Below, in pieces: positions 19,396 to 27,974 of a stretch of 64,000 nt of DNA. The position numbers were made by a program, and so were the translations under genes. Position 1 is the first letter of the stretch. Every line of letters begins with the position of its first letter. Source of the DNA: Anaerosacchariphilus polymeriproducens (GTDB lineage: Bacteria > Bacillota > Clostridia > Lachnospirales > Lachnospiraceae); assembly GCF_003363435.1 (NCBI RefSeq), contig NZ_QRCT01000009.1:62001-126000 (forward strand). The letters are read 5' to 3'. The notes below the pieces were generated by a model that did no database searches, was not told the DNA's origin, and was given only the letters and a program-made list of their open reading frames with translations.

Positions 19396-20034
19396 TTAAT
19401 ATTGATAAACATAAGAGTTTGCATTGACATGAACATCATAGTGTTTACTATTTTTAATCTTTATGCCAAAAATTCTTTTTACAGATATTTTAACGTTAAC
19501 AGTTATCTCAGCAGGGACTATCGTTAATTTAGTTTTGTTCCCTTCTTTTTTCAAAGAACCAGCTAATAATTTAAAAACATAAGTATGAGACTTTCCTGAT
19601 TTTCTTGAGAAAATAACGTAATTTTCCTTAGAGGTACCGGCATTAAATCCAGTTTGTATTATATTATGAAAAACATTTAATGTATTATTATCTAAGATAC
19701 ATTTAAGATTATTTTTAAATAATTCTTCAATTCTAGACATGACATATCCAACATTAGCTCCACCTTGATTGATATCAGAATTTATGACACCTGTTGGAAT
19801 CATATTATAGTCTTTTACTAATGTATCATAATTAAATCCTTGTGTTGTGATACCTGCTTCAAATTTTTTGTATATCTCCAAAGCTTTTGCTGCTTCTGAA
19901 TAAGATGCTATTTGATATAGAAAATCATTTCCTTGTGATAATGTTGTATATTCAGTTGCTGCATATGACTTTGAAATAACTGTAAGATTAAACAAAATTA
20001 TAGTTAAAAATAGACTAAATAGTTTTTTCTTCAT
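19396..20034 (-). CDS. Secreted protein, second of a paralogous trio
   Basis: 212 residues. Signal peptide MKKKLFSLFLTIILFNLTVISKSYAA followed by a helical half (about 30-120) and a beta-rich C-terminal half with RIFGIKIKNSKHYDVHVNA, clearly related to the next gene's VFGITVKDKQNYSVKV. Its ATG overlaps the stop of the upstream gene as ATGA, indicating translational coupling. Function unknown; a surface or extracellular role follows only from the signal peptide. Confidence 0.75.
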   Translation of the reverse strand: MKKKLFSLFLTIILFNLTVISKSYAATEYTTLSQGNDFLYQIASYSEAAKALEIYKKFEAGITTQGFNYDTLVKDYNMIPTGVINSDINQGGANVGYVMSRIEELFKNNLKCILDNNTLNVFHNIIQTGFNAGTSKENYVIFSRKSGKSHTYVFKLLAGSLKKEGNKTKLTIVPAEITVNVKISVKRIFGIKIKNSKHYDVHVNANSYVYQY

Positions 20035-20675
20035 TCTTTCACCTCTTTCAGCAATTTCAAATAAGTCAAAGATTTGATTTCGGCGCTATATGTGATAGTG
20101 GAGTGTTTAAAAAACTTACCAGAAATATTTTTTGTTGCATTCATTTCGATATTTACTGGTGTTAAAGACATAAAAGCACCGGTTTTTTTGTTTTGAGTTA
20201 CAAATAAGAATGTTTTAGAACAAGTATTACCGGCCTTTAATTCATTTCCAAATTCCTTTAATAATAAAGTGTTTAAATATTCTTTATTATAATCAGATGA
20301 ATATTTGCAACAATTTTTATATATAGAATCAGAAACTTTATCTAAAAGATCATGATACAAATAATTATTATTTTTAAAACTTTGTTTGTATGTTCCAACA
20401 ACAATACAGTCTTTCGATGTTTTTATTTTTTCTAAAAGATTTGTAAAATCAATTTTAGTTTCTTTTATGTAATCTGTAAGAAAAGTATTATTGTCAACTA
20501 CCATATAATCATACTTAAAATCTGAAATCTCTTTAACTAAAATGAAATTTTGTTGAATCTCTAAATTAGTATTATTATCAATAATACTTGGTTTATCTTC
20601 TGCGAAAGCAAAATCAGGAATCAATAAAGCAATTAGAATAGCAGTAAAAAATAAACTAATAATTTTTTTTGTCAA
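20031..20675 (-). CDS. Secreted protein, first of a paralogous trio
   Basis: 214 residues from a TTG at 20675, chosen because AAGGAGG lies about 8 nt upstream and it gives a compact signal peptide (TKKIISLFFTAILIALLIPDFAFAE). An ATG at 20699 with AAAGGAG 10 nt upstream is an alternative that adds eight residues. The mature protein is Lys/Asn-rich with TFLFVTQNKKTGAFMSLTPV near the end, matching FAIKDQTTGVFMYGLPI in the third paralogue. Function unknown. Confidence 0.7.
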   Translation of the reverse strand: MTKKIISLFFTAILIALLIPDFAFAEDKPSIIDNNTNLEIQQNFILVKEISDFKYDYMVVDNNTFLTDYIKETKIDFTNLLEKIKTSKDCIVVGTYKQSFKNNNYLYHDLLDKVSDSIYKNCCKYSSDYNKEYLNTLLLKEFGNELKAGNTCSKTFLFVTQNKKTGAFMSLTPVNIEMNATKNISGKFFKHSTITYSAEIKSLTYLKLLKEVKE

Positions 20676-20732
20676 TGTACCCCTCCTTAAATTTATCATA
20701 GAATTATGTCTCCTTTCTTTTATACAAGCTTG

Positions 20733-20761
20733 AGATTATCAAAAGATAAAAATGAAGTCAA
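20733..20761 (-). promoter_or_regulatory. Promoter of the secreted-protein trio
   Basis: On the minus strand TTGACT (20761-20756) and TAATCT (20738-20733) are 17 bp apart, about 60 nt before the first start codon. Confidence 0.6.
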
Positions 20762-20850
20762 TAATTATGTAAAATATAAGAGGGGATTTTTTTACGACAA
20801 AATATAAGAAAATATGCAAAAAAACTTACTATTATTTAAATACATACGTG

Positions 20851-20875
20851 AAAAGGACCGCAGATGCGGCCCTTT
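20851..20875 (-). terminator. Terminator after the DUF3788 gene
   Basis: On the minus strand AAAGGGCCGC and GCGGTCCTTT pair with one G-U wobble, followed by further Ts. It ends the minus-strand gene at 20883. Confidence 0.7.
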
Positions 20876-20882
20876 AATCTGT

Positions 20883-21308
20883 TTATTTTGTATTCATTCG
20901 TATTTGAATTAAACTTTTTACATCCTCTAATACCTCAAGACCTGTTACATGGATCATGAGCCAACACCCTCCGGTAGAAAAAACGGTATTTTGATATAAA
21001 TCTTGGGTATATTTACTAAATAAAGGTAACATGAATTCAGTTTCTTGTCGATTTTTGTTTCCGACCACCACAAGGGCAATAAAAAATCCTTCCATTGGGT
21101 AGAGCGTACACAAAGATTTTCCACTTTTTTGATATTTTATATTCCAGCCGGGCTGCATAGAGCATTGACTGTAGGAAAGTTTTGGCTGAACACAATATGT
21201 GTTTTGTAAATTAGAATTCAGCTTTCCCCAAAGTTCAGAATTTACATAATCGTCAATATCCTTCAAGGTAGGAGGATTGTTTTTATGATACATTAAATTC
21301 CATTCCAT
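20883..21308 (-). CDS. DUF3788 family protein
   Basis: 141 residues, normal length for DUF3788. Features seen: PTLKDIDDYVNSELWGKL near the start, GWNIKYQKSGKSLCTLYP and FFIALVVVGNKN in the middle, and a C-terminal helix. The family is a small cytoplasmic protein of unknown function that often sits beside AraC-type regulators, as it does here. AAAGGATGTG precedes the ATG. The start is 22 nt after the stop of the AraC gene, so the two are likely cotranscribed. Confidence 0.8.
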   Translation of the reverse strand: MEWNLMYHKNNPPTLKDIDDYVNSELWGKLNSNLQNTYCVQPKLSYSQCSMQPGWNIKYQKSGKSLCTLYPMEGFFIALVVVGNKNRQETEFMLPLFSKYTQDLYQNTVFSTGGCWLMIHVTGLEVLEDVKSLIQIRMNTK

Positions 21309-21330
21309 GTTTACACATCCTTTTAAATGA

Positions 21331-22242
21331 TTACTTCGTTACAGGTACAGACATCACCCAAATCTCCATGCAGGTGGTTTTTGGAGTATGACTGGCATAA
21401 CGTTCCACAGCGAAAGGCATAGAAATCATTTTATGATTGGGGAGCCATGTTTCAAACAAATATTTATGAGCCTTATATACGGCGTCCATTATAAGATGTT
21501 CAAAATCCTCAGCGTCAAAAGAGCAAACAATATATTCACCTTTCGCTAATTCCCATGTAGTAAAATTTTCAGCTGTTTCAGGAGCATTAGCTTCAGCACC
21601 GGCGAAATAGCGATAGCAGCCATCTTTTGTTCCGGTAAAAGTTACACCAATTTCTTCACCATTCTCTTTGATTCCATGAATGGAAGCCTTGCTTTCGTGA
21701 AAAGTATCCCAGAGTTTTGCCAATGAATCTACTCCTGTTTCACCGCATCCCGGCATTTGGGTAATAGGTTCTTCTACGGTAAGTCCAATGAAAGTCTTCT
21801 GTGAGGATATGTGTTCCCTTGTAATTTCAAGAACAATTCCATCTGTAATCAAGGGTACGTTTTCATCGACCAAAGTATAATTTAATAGTAGCTGCGGTTT
21901 TACAAAATTATTAAGGCGGATAGGATTAGCACGGTATTCTTCCGGTGGGATACCAAAAGCATCTTTAAAAGATCGTGTAAAACTTTCATGAGAAGTAAAA
22001 CCATAATCCAAAGCGATGTCAAGAATTCTTTTATTCTCAGTCTGCAAAGCTTCCGATGCTTTAGCCAGGCGGCGTAATTTGATATACTCGTTTACTGGTT
22101 TTTTTACCAATCTGCTGAAAAGTCTTTGGTAATAAAACTGTGATAACGAAGCCATTTTAGCCAAATCATTAATTTTAATATTCTCTGAAAGATGTTCCTC
22201 GATGTAGTCAACAGTTATTTGTATTTGTTCCCATGCATGCAT
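21331..22242 (-). CDS. AraC family regulator with GyrI-like effector domain
   Basis: 303 residues. The two helix-turn-helix motifs of AraC are N-terminal (about 8-105, INDLAKMASLSQFYYQRLFSRLV and ILDIALDYGFTSHESFTRSFK). The C-terminal half (about 130-300) is a GyrI-like/Rob-type small-molecule-binding domain ending in FETWLPNHKM ... VERYA. This arrangement (Rob/SoxS-like head, drug-sensing tail) is typical of multidrug-responsive regulators. AAGGAGGTG precedes the ATG. Confidence 0.9.
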   Translation of the reverse strand: MHAWEQIQITVDYIEEHLSENIKINDLAKMASLSQFYYQRLFSRLVKKPVNEYIKLRRLAKASEALQTENKRILDIALDYGFTSHESFTRSFKDAFGIPPEEYRANPIRLNNFVKPQLLLNYTLVDENVPLITDGIVLEITREHISSQKTFIGLTVEEPITQMPGCGETGVDSLAKLWDTFHESKASIHGIKENGEEIGVTFTGTKDGCYRYFAGAEANAPETAENFTTWELAKGEYIVCSFDAEDFEHLIMDAVYKAHKYLFETWLPNHKMISMPFAVERYASHTPKTTCMEIWVMSVPVTK

Positions 22243-22624
22243 ATAAGCACCTCCTTGTAAATTAGGATAACATGAAAGGTCAATATTTAGCTTGACTGCT
22301 AATGCTCTTTTTCGTATTGATTTAATCTTAATTTATTTTTAATAAATACATTATAGCATGAAGTATTGCTGGAAAATAAACTTTTGTGTCATTTTATGTA
22401 GACAAGTAATCGTTGACAAATGATAAAAGTAGACATAACATATGGGCAAGTAGCTACTTAAAGATAGTCAAATTATAATAAAAAGGATGATATTATGAAA
22501 AGTCGGCGTTTATAATGAAAAATGCAGAAAATACATAATAATAATCCTAAATAAAAAATACTTGAAATATAGGGAAAGGAGGAAAATCATTTTAAATGTA
22601 ATAATTGAAATGATAAAGTAAGTT
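22243..22624. other. 382-bp divergent intergenic region
   Basis: It separates the minus-strand AraC gene from the plus-strand FAD gene. It holds a good plus-strand promoter (22413-22441), an AAAGGAGG (22575-22582) that does not match the next gene's start, and very short start-stop frames. I see no RNA gene, repeat or longer coding frame. Confidence 0.6.
22413..22441 (+). promoter_or_regulatory. Promoter for the FAD-protein/HD/agr region
   Basis: TTGACA (22413-22418) and TAACAT (22436-22441) with a 17-bp spacer. The transcript would have a leader of roughly 175 nt before the FAD gene. Confidence 0.6.
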
Positions 22625-24040
22625 ATGTATGATGTAATAATAATAGGGGCTGGACCGGCTGGGTTATTTTCGGCATTAAAATTAATTAACACTACAAAAA
22701 AAATTAATATAGCAATCGTTGATAGAGGAAAAAAACTGTTGCAACGCAGATGTAATTGTATCACGGAGGGTAGATGCCAAAAATGTTCTGTTTGTGATGT
22801 GGTTCATGGAGTTGGTGGGGCAGGGATGTATTCCGATGGAAAACTATCGTTATTTCCAGCTGGCAGCAAAATGGAGAAACTATTTAAAAATAAAATTGAA
22901 TTAGTATATAGAAATAAAAATGTATTAAATAGTATAATTAAATTTAGTAAAAGTCCATATAAGAAGATTGATGCGTTGCAAAATACAAATTTAGCTGTTG
23001 CAGATCAATTGAAAGAGAATCATTGTGAATTAAAAATGTATAGTGTTTATCATCTGGGGACAGAAGGTATTCAAAATGCCTGTAATAATATAGAAAAAAA
23101 ATTAGTGGAATCCGGAGTACAATTTATTCTTCAGAACACTGTAGATGAAATAAAAAGAAAAAATGGTATATTTACACTCGATTTGCTAGATAAAAATAGG
23201 AACCTGCATGAGATTAAAGCAACAAATGTAATCATAGCTACTGGAAAAGCATCAGGGTTGAAGATCCGAACATGGTATGAAGCGTTAGGAGTGAAGTATG
23301 CATTTAATCCGATTGAATTAGGTGTTAGGGTAGAAGCAGACAGAGATGCTTTAAAAGATGTATTGAACCATCATTTAGATGCTAAAATAAAGATGAAGAG
23401 TAAAGATTATGAAATAAGAACTTTCTGTATGTGCAATGGTGGATATTTGGCCAGGTGCTATTATGATACGTTTGATAATGACCAAAAGATATGTACGATT
23501 AGCGGATTTTCATATTATGGTAGAAAAACAGACAACTTAAATTTTGGATTACTTGTACGAAAAAAATATGAAGAGAATATTGATCCAATTAAAAAACAGA
23601 TTTCATATATAGAAAAAATTAATTTACGCGCAGGTAACAATACAATTGTTCAAAGGTTAGAAGATTTTATGGATAATAGGGTTACTACAAGTGAATCATT
23701 AAATAAAAATTCCATTGAATCTACGTTATCAAATATTGTTACTGATAATATCAAAGAATATTTTCCGGATTATACGATAGAAGCGATAGAGAATTTCTTT
23801 TATAATATGAAAGAAGTTTTTCCAAAACTATATAATAAAGATACCTTATTACATGCTCCTGTATGGGAGATGTGTTGGGATAGAATTATTACAAAAGATG
23901 GTGTATCTACAGAAATTCCTAATCTTTATGTAGTAGGTGATATTACAGGTAGTGCCAGAGGAATTATACAGGCGGCAACATTAGGTGAAATGGCAGCAGA
24001 AAAATTGTTAGCAGATAAATATAATACTGCTGTTGGATAA
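22625..24040 (+). CDS. NAD(P)/FAD-dependent oxidoreductase, COG2509 type
   Basis: 471 residues. N-terminal dinucleotide-binding fold VIIIGAGPAGLFSALKL, then a cysteine group (RRCNCITEGRCQKCSVCDV) and the HGVGGAGMYSDGKL motif typical of COG2509 'uncharacterised FAD-dependent dehydrogenases'; C-terminal FAD motif LYVVGDITGSARGIIQAA. The substrate is unknown; the cysteine group may bind a metal or Fe-S cluster. The ATG at 22625 is directly preceded in frame by a stop, so it must be the start although no ribosome binding site is within 15 nt. Confidence 0.85.
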   Translation: MYDVIIIGAGPAGLFSALKLINTTKKINIAIVDRGKKLLQRRCNCITEGRCQKCSVCDVVHGVGGAGMYSDGKLSLFPAGSKMEKLFKNKIELVYRNKNVLNSIIKFSKSPYKKIDALQNTNLAVADQLKENHCELKMYSVYHLGTEGIQNACNNIEKKLVESGVQFILQNTVDEIKRKNGIFTLDLLDKNRNLHEIKATNVIIATGKASGLKIRTWYEALGVKYAFNPIELGVRVEADRDALKDVLNHHLDAKIKMKSKDYEIRTFCMCNGGYLARCYYDTFDNDQKICTISGFSYYGRKTDNLNFGLLVRKKYEENIDPIKKQISYIEKINLRAGNNTIVQRLEDFMDNRVTTSESLNKNSIESTLSNIVTDNIKEYFPDYTIEAIENFFYNMKEVFPKLYNKDTLLHAPVWEMCWDRIITKDGVSTEIPNLYVVGDITGSARGIIQAATLGEMAAEKLLADKYNTAVG

Positions 24041-24067
24041 AAGGTAAGAAGTTAGGAGTGCATTTGA

Positions 24068-24766
24068 ATGAAAAAAGAGCAGTATAATAAAATCATAGGA
24101 TTTTTGGAAGAAAAATTATCAGATTCCCCACATGATTTGGATCATGTATATAGAGTTTTAAATTTAAGCAAAAAGCTAAAAAAAATGATATCAGAATCAA
24201 ATAATCAAATAGCTATTGATGAAGAAGTTTTATATACAGCAGTATTATTGCACGATATAGCCAGAGTCGATGAAGATAATGATGAAACAGGTTTAACGGA
24301 TCATGCTCAAAAGGGAGCTATTGATGCAAGGGTTTTTTTGGAATCTATAAAAATAGATAAAAATATAATAGATAGGATCGTTTCTTGCATAAAGACTCAT
24401 AGATATAGAAAAGGTGCATCAGCGGAAAGCATAGAAGCTGAAATTCTATATGATGCTGATAAACTTGACGCAATAGGCGCAATTGGAGTAGCAAGATCGT
24501 TTGGATGGATAGGAAAGCATAATGCAAAAATCTATTTTGTTCCAGATTCAATAGAAGAATATTTGAAAGAAAATATGAATGGAGATTCTAAAGGTATTAT
24601 AAAAGACAAGTCAAAGCATAGTGTTCAAATAGAATTTGAAGTAAAATTAAAAGAAATGCAAAAAAATTTATATACAAAGGAAGCTAAAATGATAGCTGAG
24701 AAAAGATTAAGGTTTTTTGAGGAGTTTTTAATAAAATTACATAATGAAGTGATAGGAATTGAATAA
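24068..24766 (+). CDS. HD-domain phosphohydrolase
   Basis: 232 residues. SPHDLDHVYRV, LLHDIARVD, IKTHRYRKG and LYDADKLDAIGAIGVAR are the metal-binding H...HD...H...D motifs of YedJ-type HD hydrolases, which cleave nucleotides or phosphoesters. The predicted protein is cytoplasmic. GGAG precedes the ATG at suitable spacing, and the gap to the FAD gene is 27 nt, so they form one unit. The physiological substrate is not known. Confidence 0.85.
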   Translation: MKKEQYNKIIGFLEEKLSDSPHDLDHVYRVLNLSKKLKKMISESNNQIAIDEEVLYTAVLLHDIARVDEDNDETGLTDHAQKGAIDARVFLESIKIDKNIIDRIVSCIKTHRYRKGASAESIEAEILYDADKLDAIGAIGVARSFGWIGKHNAKIYFVPDSIEEYLKENMNGDSKGIIKDKSKHSVQIEFEVKLKEMQKNLYTKEAKMIAEKRLRFFEEFLIKLHNEVIGIE

Positions 24767-24798
24767 GATATCGTTCACTTGAATAAAGGAGGATATTG

Positions 24799-25542
24799 AT
24801 GTTTACAATTGCAATTTGTGATGATAATAATAGAGATTCGACAAAAATTGAATCAATTGTCAAAAATTATATGGATACCAAATTAATACCTTATCAAGTA
24901 AACATTTTTAAATCAGGGGAGGAATTACTGGAATCTAAGGCTAAACCTGATTTATTATTTTTGGATATTGCTATGGATGGTATAAACGGAATTCAGGCTG
25001 GAAAAAAGATGAGAGAAATACATAGGACGATTAAAATAATTTACACAACCAGTTTTCAGCAATATTGTAAACAAGCAGTGAATAATGTTCATGCATTTGC
25101 ATATTTAGAAAAACCTGTAAAAGAAGATAAGGCAGAACAGCAGCTTGAAGATATCATGAGATGTATTCAAGAAGAAAAAGACAAAATTAAAATCGTGAAA
25201 TTTGATATTGTAGAGATTACACAAGAGGGGAAATTAGATAATAAAATTCAGAGTTTTGATATAAAAGATATATATTATTTTGAATACTTTAATAGGAAAA
25301 TTAAATTAAAATTAGAAAATAAAGAATATTTTTTTATTGATAAAATGAAGGAATTAGCAGTTAAAATGAAAAAATACAATTTTGCAATCTGTCACCAATG
25401 TTTCTTAGTAAACTTAAGACATATTAAAAAGATAAAAGGTTATGAAGTATTTCTTGCTAATAATGAAACACTTCCTGTTTCACAGAAAAAATCAGCAGAG
25501 TTCAGAAAACAACTAAATAATTTTATACAGAGAAGTATATAG
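24799..25542 (+). CDS. agrA: LytTR response regulator (AgrA-like)
   Basis: 247 residues. Receiver domain (1-120) with acidic pair D8-D9, phosphoacceptor D56 (LLFLDIAMDG) and K near 113 (LEKPVKED). C-terminal LytTR DNA-binding domain (about 135-245) with IYYFEYFNRKI and the late FAICHQCFLVNLRHIKKIKG motif. It follows AAGGAGG and is directly upstream of a GHKL kinase and an AgrD-like peptide, identifying it as the response regulator of a peptide quorum-sensing system. Confidence 0.88.
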   Translation: MFTIAICDDNNRDSTKIESIVKNYMDTKLIPYQVNIFKSGEELLESKAKPDLLFLDIAMDGINGIQAGKKMREIHRTIKIIYTTSFQQYCKQAVNNVHAFAYLEKPVKEDKAEQQLEDIMRCIQEEKDKIKIVKFDIVEITQEGKLDNKIQSFDIKDIYYFEYFNRKIKLKLENKEYFFIDKMKELAVKMKKYNFAICHQCFLVNLRHIKKIKGYEVFLANNETLPVSQKKSAEFRKQLNNFIQRSI

Positions 25543-25550
25543 GTGAAGGA

Positions 25551-26861
25551 ATGGATGATTATATTATTTTTATTTTGGGTACTTTTATTTCTTGTTTTAT
25601 TAATAGTGTTATACTATTTCAATTTATTGAAGATAGAAATGAAAGGGTCTATGATAATCATTTCTTTTACTATTTAATAAAAATTGCGATTTGCCTTTTC
25701 CTTTCATGTATCAATATAATTGAAAAGCCAATTATAAACATTTTAAGTTGGATTATAATATTTAGTATGGTAAACATCATATTATATGATAATAAAAATA
25801 ATAAGAAGATATACCAGATTTTAGAAATCCCAGTTTTAATTTTAATATTATCAGTTTGTGAAACAGTTGGAGTAGTTATTTTGGATTTCATATTTTGGAA
25901 GTTTGAGGTACATAATATTAGACTAATTATAATTGATAGTATGGAAATCACATTTTCAAAGTTAATTGTGTTAATTTTTTACTATTTAGTTATTTCAAAA
26001 CTATGTCGGAAGGATTCGAAAGGAAAGATTACAAGAACACAATTTTGGGTCGAAGTTGTTATAATTTTTTTCAGTATTGCTAACTTGACAGTGATTACCT
26101 CAGTTATATCCAAAGTTACAAGTAAAACAGAACATATACTATTATTGGTGAATATGTGGTTTATTTTATTTGCCGATTTATATTTCCTTTATTTTGCAAG
26201 GTTTGCGGACAAGTATAATCAGTTAAAAGTAAAATTAAGGCTATTAGAGCAGCAGTCCTTACTGCAATATGAATATTATGCAGAACAAGAAGAAAAGTAT
26301 AATGAATCTGTTAAAATATTACACGACGTCAATAATCATTTGAAAATGATAGAAAATATGTATCGAACCAAGGAAGACGAAATTGCAATCGCTTATACAA
26401 AGGAGATCAGTCAAATGCTGATACCGTTAGCTTTGGAAGAATACACAAATAATCCGATATTAAATGTTTTATTGAATGATAAAAAGAAAATAGCGAATTA
26501 TCATGATATTAAATTTTATTTAGAGATAGGTTATGTTGATCTTAATTTTATGGAGCCGATTGAAATAACCACAATATTTGGTAATTTGTTGGATAATGCA
26601 ATAGAAGCATGCGATATGGTACCAAATAATAAATATATTATAATGAAACTGGATAAATATTATGATTTTATAGTGATTAATATCAATAATAGTGCAATAC
26701 CAATAGAAAAATGGCATTTAGGGAAACCAATATCATCGAAGGGTAAAAACCATGGGATAGGTTTGTTGAACGTAGAAAATACAATTAAAAAATACAATGG
26801 AAGTATGCTTTTAGAGGAGGGAAATAAAGAGTTTAGTTGTAAAATAATATTTAATCAATGA
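25551..26861 (+). CDS. agrC: GHKL sensor histidine kinase (AgrC-like)
   Basis: 436 residues. About six N-terminal membrane segments (1-225) form the peptide-sensing domain. The dimerisation helix has the phosphoacceptor in ILHDVNNHLKMIENMY (about 260). The GHKL ATPase has the N box FGNLLDNAIEAC (about 345) and the G box GIGLLNVENTIKKY (about 400). This is the layout of AgrC-type kinases. The gene starts 8 nt after agrA. It would detect the cyclic peptide made from agrD. Confidence 0.88.
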   Translation: MDDYIIFILGTFISCFINSVILFQFIEDRNERVYDNHFFYYLIKIAICLFLSCINIIEKPIINILSWIIIFSMVNIILYDNKNNKKIYQILEIPVLILILSVCETVGVVILDFIFWKFEVHNIRLIIIDSMEITFSKLIVLIFYYLVISKLCRKDSKGKITRTQFWVEVVIIFFSIANLTVITSVISKVTSKTEHILLLVNMWFILFADLYFLYFARFADKYNQLKVKLRLLEQQSLLQYEYYAEQEEKYNESVKILHDVNNHLKMIENMYRTKEDEIAIAYTKEISQMLIPLALEEYTNNPILNVLLNDKKKIANYHDIKFYLEIGYVDLNFMEPIEITTIFGNLLDNAIEACDMVPNNKYIIMKLDKYYDFIVININNSAIPIEKWHLGKPISSKGKNHGIGLLNVENTIKKYNGSMLLEEGNKEFSCKIIFNQ

Positions 26862-26862
26862 G

Positions 26863-26898
26863 GAGATAGGAGCTAAGATTGAGATTGGCTCCTATCTC
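26863..26898. promoter_or_regulatory. Hairpin between agrC and agrD
   Basis: GAGATAGGAGC and GCTCCTATCTC form a perfect 11-bp stem with a 14-nt loop directly after the agrC stop. There is no T-run, so it is not a standard terminator; it may protect or attenuate the transcript between the kinase and the peptide gene. Confidence 0.5.
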
Positions 26899-27018
26899 TG
26901 TAAGTTATACATAAAAACTGTAAATTATGTTGCTTATATTGAAAATAAAATAATGGAGTGTCAAAATACAAATACGATGGAAAGTACAATAAATGGAATC
27001 AGAAAGGAGGCAAATAAA

Positions 27019-27165
27019 ATGAGAATTGAGTTAAAAAAATTATTATTAACAATCATGTCTAAAGCGATATTAAAATCAGCGGTAAAGGAAGCCAATTCCT
27101 CATGTTTCTTTATTGGTTACCAGCCTATAATACCTAAAGATGTAAAGAAATTGAGAAAATTTTAA
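27019..27165 (+). CDS. agrD: Cyclic thiolactone autoinducer peptide precursor (AgrD)
   Basis: 48 residues from the ATG at 27019, which follows AAAGGAGG at about 8 nt; an upstream in-frame ATG at 26953 is not supported. The amphipathic N-terminal half (RIELKKLLLTIMSKAILKS) is the leader. ANSSCFFIGYQPIIPKD is the AgrD core and recognition motif: by analogy with clostridial AgrD, a five-residue ring C-F-F-I-G would close on the cysteine, with cleavage before YQP. The tail KKLRKF is the usual C-terminal processing segment. Its processing enzyme AgrB lies 2.1 kb downstream. Confidence 0.85.
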   Translation: MRIELKKLLLTIMSKAILKSAVKEANSSCFFIGYQPIIPKDVKKLRKF

Positions 27166-27214
27166 TTATATAAATAAATACATAAATAGAATAAATAAAG
27201 AGAGGAAAATGCTT

Positions 27215-27970
27215 ATGAAACAAAAAGATATTCTAATGCTGCAATCAATGCCTGCTGCAAGTGCCAGCTATGGACGTCCGCCCAGCCGTTTTATAAATAG
27301 AGAATATTTTACAATTGAGTTCGAATCAGATCCAAACGTTATCAGACGTGCTGTACCAGAACCTCTTCAACCGGATGGAAGTAATATTGTTTTATATGAA
27401 TGGATTAAAATGCCCGATTCATCTGGTTTTGGGGATTATGAAGAAAGCGGTATTGTCATTCCGTGTACATATAATGGAGAACCATGCAATTTTACTGCAC
27501 AAATGTATTTAAATAATGGTCCGGCTATTCTAGGTGGTCGTGAAATATGGGGTTTTCCTAAAAAATGGGGACAGCCTCATCTGAGTGTTGAAGAAACGGA
27601 GACACTGACTGGTACATTATATTATAATAACATTTTGGTAGCTATGGGTACGATGCCATACAAATACAATGCGCTTGATGATATATCAATCGCCAAAACG
27701 ATTGCTAAAACACAAGTTAATTTAAAACTAATCCCCGATGTTGATGGAAAGTTAAAAATTGCTCAGTTAGCAGCTTATAATTTAGAAAATATAGATGTCA
27801 AAGGTGCTTGGTCTGGACCGGCCAGATTAAGTCTGACACCACATATTAATGCTCCTGTAGCCGATTTTCCGGTTTTAAACTGTATTGGAGGAAAACATTT
27901 TATTGCGGATTTAACGTTACCATATGGAAGAGTTATGTTTGATTATCTTAATAATATAGAGGAGGCTTAA
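27215..27970 (+). CDS. adc: Acetoacetate decarboxylase family protein
   Basis: 251 residues. NREYFTIEFESDP, AVPEPLQPDGSNIVLYEW and GGREIWGFPKKWGQPHL match acetoacetate decarboxylase; the KK pair in the last motif corresponds to the Schiff-base lysine and its neighbour. The enzyme converts acetoacetate to acetone and CO2. The two CoA-transferase subunits follow 4 nt later, the same set used for acetone formation in solvent-producing clostridia. I chose the ATG at 27215 (9 nt after AGAGG) over the ATG at 27209. It starts 49 nt behind agrD. Confidence 0.88.
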   Translation: MKQKDILMLQSMPAASASYGRPPSRFINREYFTIEFESDPNVIRRAVPEPLQPDGSNIVLYEWIKMPDSSGFGDYEESGIVIPCTYNGEPCNFTAQMYLNNGPAILGGREIWGFPKKWGQPHLSVEETETLTGTLYYNNILVAMGTMPYKYNALDDISIAKTIAKTQVNLKLIPDVDGKLKIAQLAAYNLENIDVKGAWSGPARLSLTPHINAPVADFPVLNCIGGKHFIADLTLPYGRVMFDYLNNIEEA

Positions 27971-27974
27971 GCGT

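Noticed and set aside
26953-27018. Longer N-terminus for the AgrD peptide gene
   Set aside because: The upstream ATG lacks a ribosome binding site, whereas the ATG at 27019 has AAAGGAGG and gives a typical length and leader.
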